A stretch of DNA of 64,000 nucleotides from NCBI GenBank assembly GCA_020631735.1, contig CM036215.1:14906346-14970345 (forward strand), written 5' to 3'. The position numbers and the translations under genes are program-made. The notes under the pieces were generated by a model. That model was given only the letters and a program-made list of their open reading frames with translations. It was not told where the DNA came from and did no database searches. Positions 59,751 through 64,000 of the stretch are shown here, one piece after another. The DNA is from Saccharum officinarum (taxonomy: Eukaryota; Streptophyta; Magnoliopsida; Poales; Poaceae). Each line of letters starts with the position of its first letter. Within the stretch, counting starts at the first letter, position 1.

Positions 59751-59753
59751 TAA

Positions 59754-60199
59754 ACAGCGTTGTATGTGCTCGAGCCCACTATTTACAAGAAGTAAATAGA
59801 GTGTCATCAGAGCAAAAACATGGTGTGGTATGATAGTTAATGAGGAAAGAGAATAAAAAATAAGAAATTGTTAGAAATTTAGGCAAATTTAGTATTAATT
59901 TTATTCAAAAAATACTAATAGCATGTTTGTGACATCAGAGAGTTGCATGTGTGATCTAGTTGCAAGCAAGTTAACGAGCATTATACTAATCATGTATTCA
60001 ATTGCAGAAAATAGAAATTGCTACAGTAGCATACCTAGCAGCACTAGAATCGTTTCCGCTAGTCGATATAACATTTGTTAATGTAGTCGTCCCACTCGTT
60101 TCCGTGCAGAAAGGATGAAGTCCTCTGTTTGAGTAGGCTCGCGATAGATTATATTATACGCATGAGGCAGTTCCTTTCCTAGAACTGTACTTTGAGAGT
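59754..60199. other. Intergenic, nothing recognised
   Basis: AT-rich, no ORF or repeat ends. Confidence 0.5.
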
Positions 60200-62145
60200 T
60201 TCCTACCTCAGTGGGTTTGCTTGGACTATGCTATTTCTTAATAATATTTTTCTATTTCATAGGAGATCTTGGTCCCTCATTGCTAAATGTGTTGTAGACA
60301 CAATCGCTTGCAATTCCCATGAAGATAAGTCTTGGGCGGTATGGAGCGGCTTGCCTACCACCACAATCATCGAGCCATCAGGAATTAGTAGAAAGAAGAT
60401 CGAGCAGTCACGTGAAAGACGCTCCCTAGAAATCCAATTGTCTGTCTTTACCCGAACAGATGAACTCGAGAACGACACCAGTCTTCCAGGAAGATGATCT
60501 CCTCTCTCTCTCCATCTCTCTTGTTCGTGGCATGCTCGCTCACCATGGCGGCATGGGCCTGGCGTGGGCACGAGGAGACCACGAGTTAGGGTAGGCCTAG
60601 TGCGGTCGTGGGCATGGGCAAGCAATAGTGCAGTGGGCAGCACTTGATGGTCTCCTAGCGCTCAATCTCCTTCTTCCTTCTTTTGAGCTCAGCACGCTGA
60701 GCCTCTAGGTCGGTCTGTCGAGCTTTGAGGCGCTCGGCCTTCTCCTTGAGGTAGGTGGCATGGCTGCTAAGACTCAGGTCCGGGGGCGTAACCTCGACGT
60801 TGTTGTCGATGACTTGATCCCCGTCAATGTGGAAGCACTTGCGCCCTGGGGAATAGCAGTTGGCCTCATCAGAGTCGTACTCTGGACCGACCCCCGAGAG
60901 CATCTTGAGGAAGGTGCACAGCGAGGAGACGTCGGTCCCCACAGTGCTTGAAAGGACGACACCGCGTGGCGCCTCTCTGCTCACGAGGTGCTCTAGTATG
61001 AGACTGAACACCGTTGCGATGTTCTAGATCCAATATGAGAGGTCTAGAAGGACGAGAAGCGGTGGTGTAATGGAAGCCCCTCTCCAGTGATGATCTAGTG
61101 GTGGACGCTCTTCAGTGTGTAGAACATTTTGGCGGTGCTCCGACATGGTGGGTTTGGGTCCAAACCTCTAGGTCGTTGCCCAAGAGGCCTAGTGAAGGGT
61201 ATGACGTTGGGGACTCGTTATCCTTCGATAAAGTCTCCTCGAAGAGGTGGAGTCCCCTGTTGTGGTTAGTGACATATATAGTACAGGATCCCAAAGCTGA
61301 GAGGCTCTAGCTGAGGGTGAAGGCGCAGCCGGCGAAGATGATCTCATCGGTGAGGCGTATTTCACCTTCACGAGCGACACTTCCGACTCTAATGATGAAG
61401 TTGGTGGTTATGGCCACTACAGAGTAGCGATCATACATGATTGCTCCCCTGCCTGGCGCTTCAGTTGTCGCGAGTTTGGAACCGCGACAAGCATCATGTT
61501 GTTTGTTAAAGGTCGGTGTGTCGATCTTTGGTGGCTTGAGCACTCAAATACTCAAGGACACAGGCGATTTATCTAGGTTCAGGCTTCTGAGCCCTACGTC
61601 TAGCAGTATGCATGGTGTTTGTGTTGGAATGCTCGATTGAGGGTTCTTATAATAATGAGAGATGAACAAGGGGATCGCGCAGTGCTATCCTAGGGTTCTT
61701 GGAAAGATCCTCTTATCAACTCCCCCCCTTTGGTTAGCTGATTGTTTTTCTTGGTGTCTATCTTTCTATTTGGGTTCGTCTCCTACGGGAGCCCACGCCT
61801 CCCCTTATATACCGAGGAGGGCATGAGAGTACAAAATCAGGTGGTTTCTCTAGGGTTTCTCGCCTTGTGCTCTAGTCTTCGCTTGGCACCGCCGGGTACT
61901 TCTTTGTCATGTAGAAGGGGCCCCACAATGTCACAACTACTCTTTGACATCCCTTATTGCAGTACTCTAACGCTTGACTAGCAGGCGTTGTTTGCCATGA
62001 CAGAGGCTTCCCTGGGTGAGCCTTTTCCCGACTTCCTTGGTACGCAAGGATCCTCCCCCTACATGGAGAGGCTTCCTTGGTACGCTCGGAGCCCTCTGCT
62101 CCGCAGGTTTGGGGAAATCCTTTGACTTGATGCGTCACACCCTGG
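60200..62145 (-). mobile_element. LTR-retrotransposon relic, minus strand
   Basis: On the minus strand 62145 to about 61500 looks like an LTR: GGTATATAAGGGGAGG near 61803-61818 is a strong TATA box. After it come leader-like sequence and a coding remnant (60655-61011). Family unresolved, gypsy likely by layout. It is cut on the right by the second Sirevirus. Confidence 0.45.
60655..61011 (-). pseudogene. Retroelement coding fragment with coiled coil
   Basis: A 118-codon frame ending in a charged helix (EKAERLKARQTDLEAQ, then AELKRRKKEIE) that should form a coiled coil. I do not recognise the domain. Position downstream of an LTR-like region suggests a gag-proximal remnant. Confidence 0.35.
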
Positions 62146-62942
62146 TGTAAGGTCCAAATAGGCTACAGGGGGGTGAATAGCCTAATTAAAACTTCTACAA
62201 GAATTACTTAACCACAAGTTAGTATGAAAGGTGGTGAAGCAAATGCACTAGCTCTAACTAATTAAGCAAGCCACCTACATAAGTCTAGTACAAGGCTATT
62301 CACTAAACACAACAACAACTAAGAGCTAGAAACAAGAAGTAATACGAGAGAAGAGCTTCGAGTGATTATACTGCCGTGAAGAGAAGAGAAATACCAATCA
62401 ATCAAACATACAAGAGAAATCCTCGGGAAGAGAATGACACAAGAATTTATCCCAAGGTTCACTTGCTTCCCGGCAAGCTACTCCCCGTTGTGGCGATACA
62501 CCCACTTGTCGGTTCGCGAGCTAATCGACTATCAAGAGTCGAGCCCTCGGTGGGCGCCGCACAACCGCACACAAGATGGGGATCCTTCAAGCCACGAGCT
62601 CCACTAGAGTATCCAATTCACGAGCTCCCGCGGGGAAGGATCAAGAACCCCTTACAACACTTGGTGAAGGCTCCAACAATCTCCAATTGCGAGCTCAATC
62701 ACCTCCGCTGCACCAAGCCATCTACAGTGTCGGGAAACACGGAAGAGTAATAAGAAATCCGCAGCAACTCGAAGAACAAGTGCCTCTAGAATGCAACTCT
62801 CAAGCAATGCACTTGAATCTCACTCAATCTCACTCAAGATGTGCAACTATGCAAAGAGATGAGTGGAGGGGTTGTTCTCTAGCTCAAAGTATGTCTCTAG
62901 TTCTCAAAATGTGCAAGAGTTGCCCTCAAACCCCGGCCAACC

Positions 62943-62954
62943 TCTATTTATAGC
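62943..62954 (-). promoter_or_regulatory. TATA box of the second LTR
   Basis: CTATAAATAGAGG on the minus strand, just downstream of the palindrome array. Confidence 0.7.
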
Positions 62955-62994
62955 GTACCCCTTTGAATATAGCCATTAGGAACTTTAACCAGCC

Positions 62995-63375
62995 GAAGTC
63001 GTGCTGACCGGACGCGCTGGTCAAAATGACCGGACGCGCCGGTCGCGCAACGGCTAAATTCTGAAACACCGACCGGACGCGCTGGTCGTACTGACCGGAC
63101 GTGCCGGGTGTGACCGGACGCACTGGTCCCGCAACTGACCAGACGCGCTGGTCAACTTGAGTAGCGCACAACGAAACAACAACCGGACGCGCCTCTCGCA
63201 ATGACCGGACGCGACAGTGCCCGCGTCCGGTTAGAGTCCAGTAAGCTCCCTAGATGATCCGGTCATCAGTGATCGGACGCGCTGCGCGTCCGATCAACAA
63301 ACTGAAAACCACGCAGACTCTGAACACTGACTGGACGCGTCCGGTCATACCGTGACCGCGTCCGGTGCAGCGTTC
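62995..63375 (-). repeat. GC-palindrome array in the second LTR
   Basis: Many copies of TGACCGGACGCGCTGGTCA-like units and half-sites, several being degenerate palindromes. In minus orientation the array ends about 45 bases before the LTR TATA box, as in the left element. Confidence 0.85.
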
Positions 63376-64000
63376 GGTCACCACAGTGACCTCCGTTCGC
63401 CTCCGTTTCTTTTCCGACTTCCGGCGCAATAGAAAATAGGCATTTCACTTCTCCAAAAAGCGCCGAATCATGTGCATGTGTGTTAGCATTTCACAAACAT
63501 TTCTCAAGGCGTTATGTTAGCTCTTTTACTAGATCCTAATGCATATGCTCAAGACAATGATCTAGTGGCACTTGATTTCCGAGCTAACCGTGATTGCCCC
63601 TCTTGATAGTCGGCTTTGTATCCTAAACCCGGTCAATCACTTCTCTACTCATCTTAGACCGGCAAAAGGAAAACCCCTATGATTATACCTTTGCCTTGCG
63701 CTCTTAGATCCTTCTCTTTCACTTAATCATCATGTCCTTCCTTTTATGTGCATCTCCACCATGATCATCATTTCATGTCCATGCACCATCTCTTTGTGAT
63801 CTTGTGGCCACCACTCCTTGCCACATACACCTTCATCTCATGTGTTGCTTGTGCCTAACTCAAAACACTTAACACATGACATTAGCAACTTGGTGTCATT
63901 AATTACCAAAACCAAACTTGGGCTTTCAATCTCCCCCTTTTTGGTAATTGATGACAACCATCACAAAGATATGTAATGAAATCAATTTTCAATTTCAATA

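Larger units (their letters stand above)
62146..63928 (-). repeat. 3' LTR of the second Sirevirus (about 1783 bp)
   Basis: On minus it starts TGAAAGCCC at 63928 and ends CCTTACA at 62146; the inner edge is fixed by the polypurine tract. The outer edge is less sure because the inverted repeat is imperfect (TGAAAG versus CTTACA). Shares start, palindrome array, TATA position and a C-rich run near the 3' edge with the left LTR, but the bodies differ, so it belongs to a related family. Confidence 0.78.
62146..64000 (-). mobile_element. Second Sirevirus-type copia element, 3' LTR end
   Basis: Minus-strand element that runs out of the window. Its 3' LTR is complete and is followed by the polypurine tract (CTCCCCCTTTTT on plus) and the TTGGTAATTGATGACAACC word also found at the left element's LTR border. 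No coding part is inside the window. Confidence 0.82.

Overview
This is nuclear DNA from a grass, most likely a panicoid/Andropogoneae species related to Sorghum, Saccharum or Miscanthus. The evidence is the monocot GC-rich first exons, the split plant genes, nested LTR retrotransposons and a very dense set of short grass-type MITEs. No species can be fixed from sequence alone.

Layout. 1-6548 is the 3' part of a Ty1/copia Sirevirus-type element on the + strand (RNase H end, extra downstream ORF, 3' LTR). It is inserted inside the 5' LTR of a decayed Ty3/gypsy chromovirus (6549-15123) that has a 4-kb 3' LTR. 15124-20340 is intergenic DNA with a CACTA-like relic and MITEs. 20351-24470 holds two neighbouring minus-strand NOI/RIN4-like genes surrounded and invaded by MITEs. 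26160-28540 is decayed LTR-retrotransposon DNA. 30159-36500 is a minus-strand F-box/LRR/FBD gene broken by a 4.3-kb Mutator-like element (perfect 9-bp target duplication), two MITEs and a frameshift.

39113-51439 is the gene core, all on the minus strand: a small two-pass membrane protein, a WEB-family coiled-coil protein, the plastidial pyruvate dehydrogenase E2 (dihydrolipoamide acetyltransferase, six coding exons reconstructed), and an LRR receptor-like kinase with a degenerate kinase domain. A tRNA-derived SINE with a 15-bp target duplication lies between WEB and E2. 51636-59750 is gene-poor and packed with MITEs (Tourist-like, Stowaway-like, hAT). 60200-62145 is another LTR-retroelement relic, and 62146-64000 is the 3' LTR of a second Sirevirus-type element in the opposite orientation.

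The genes are not functionally linked: E2 serves plastid acetyl-CoA and fatty acid supply, the NOI proteins belong to the RIN4 immune-regulator family, and the receptor kinase acts at the plasma membrane. The most striking non-textbook structure is a GC-rich palindromic array (core ACCGGACGCGTCCGGT) that sits directly upstream of a TATA box in three places: both Sirevirus LTRs and an internal site ahead of the extra ORF. I saw no convincing wholly new multi-gene system.
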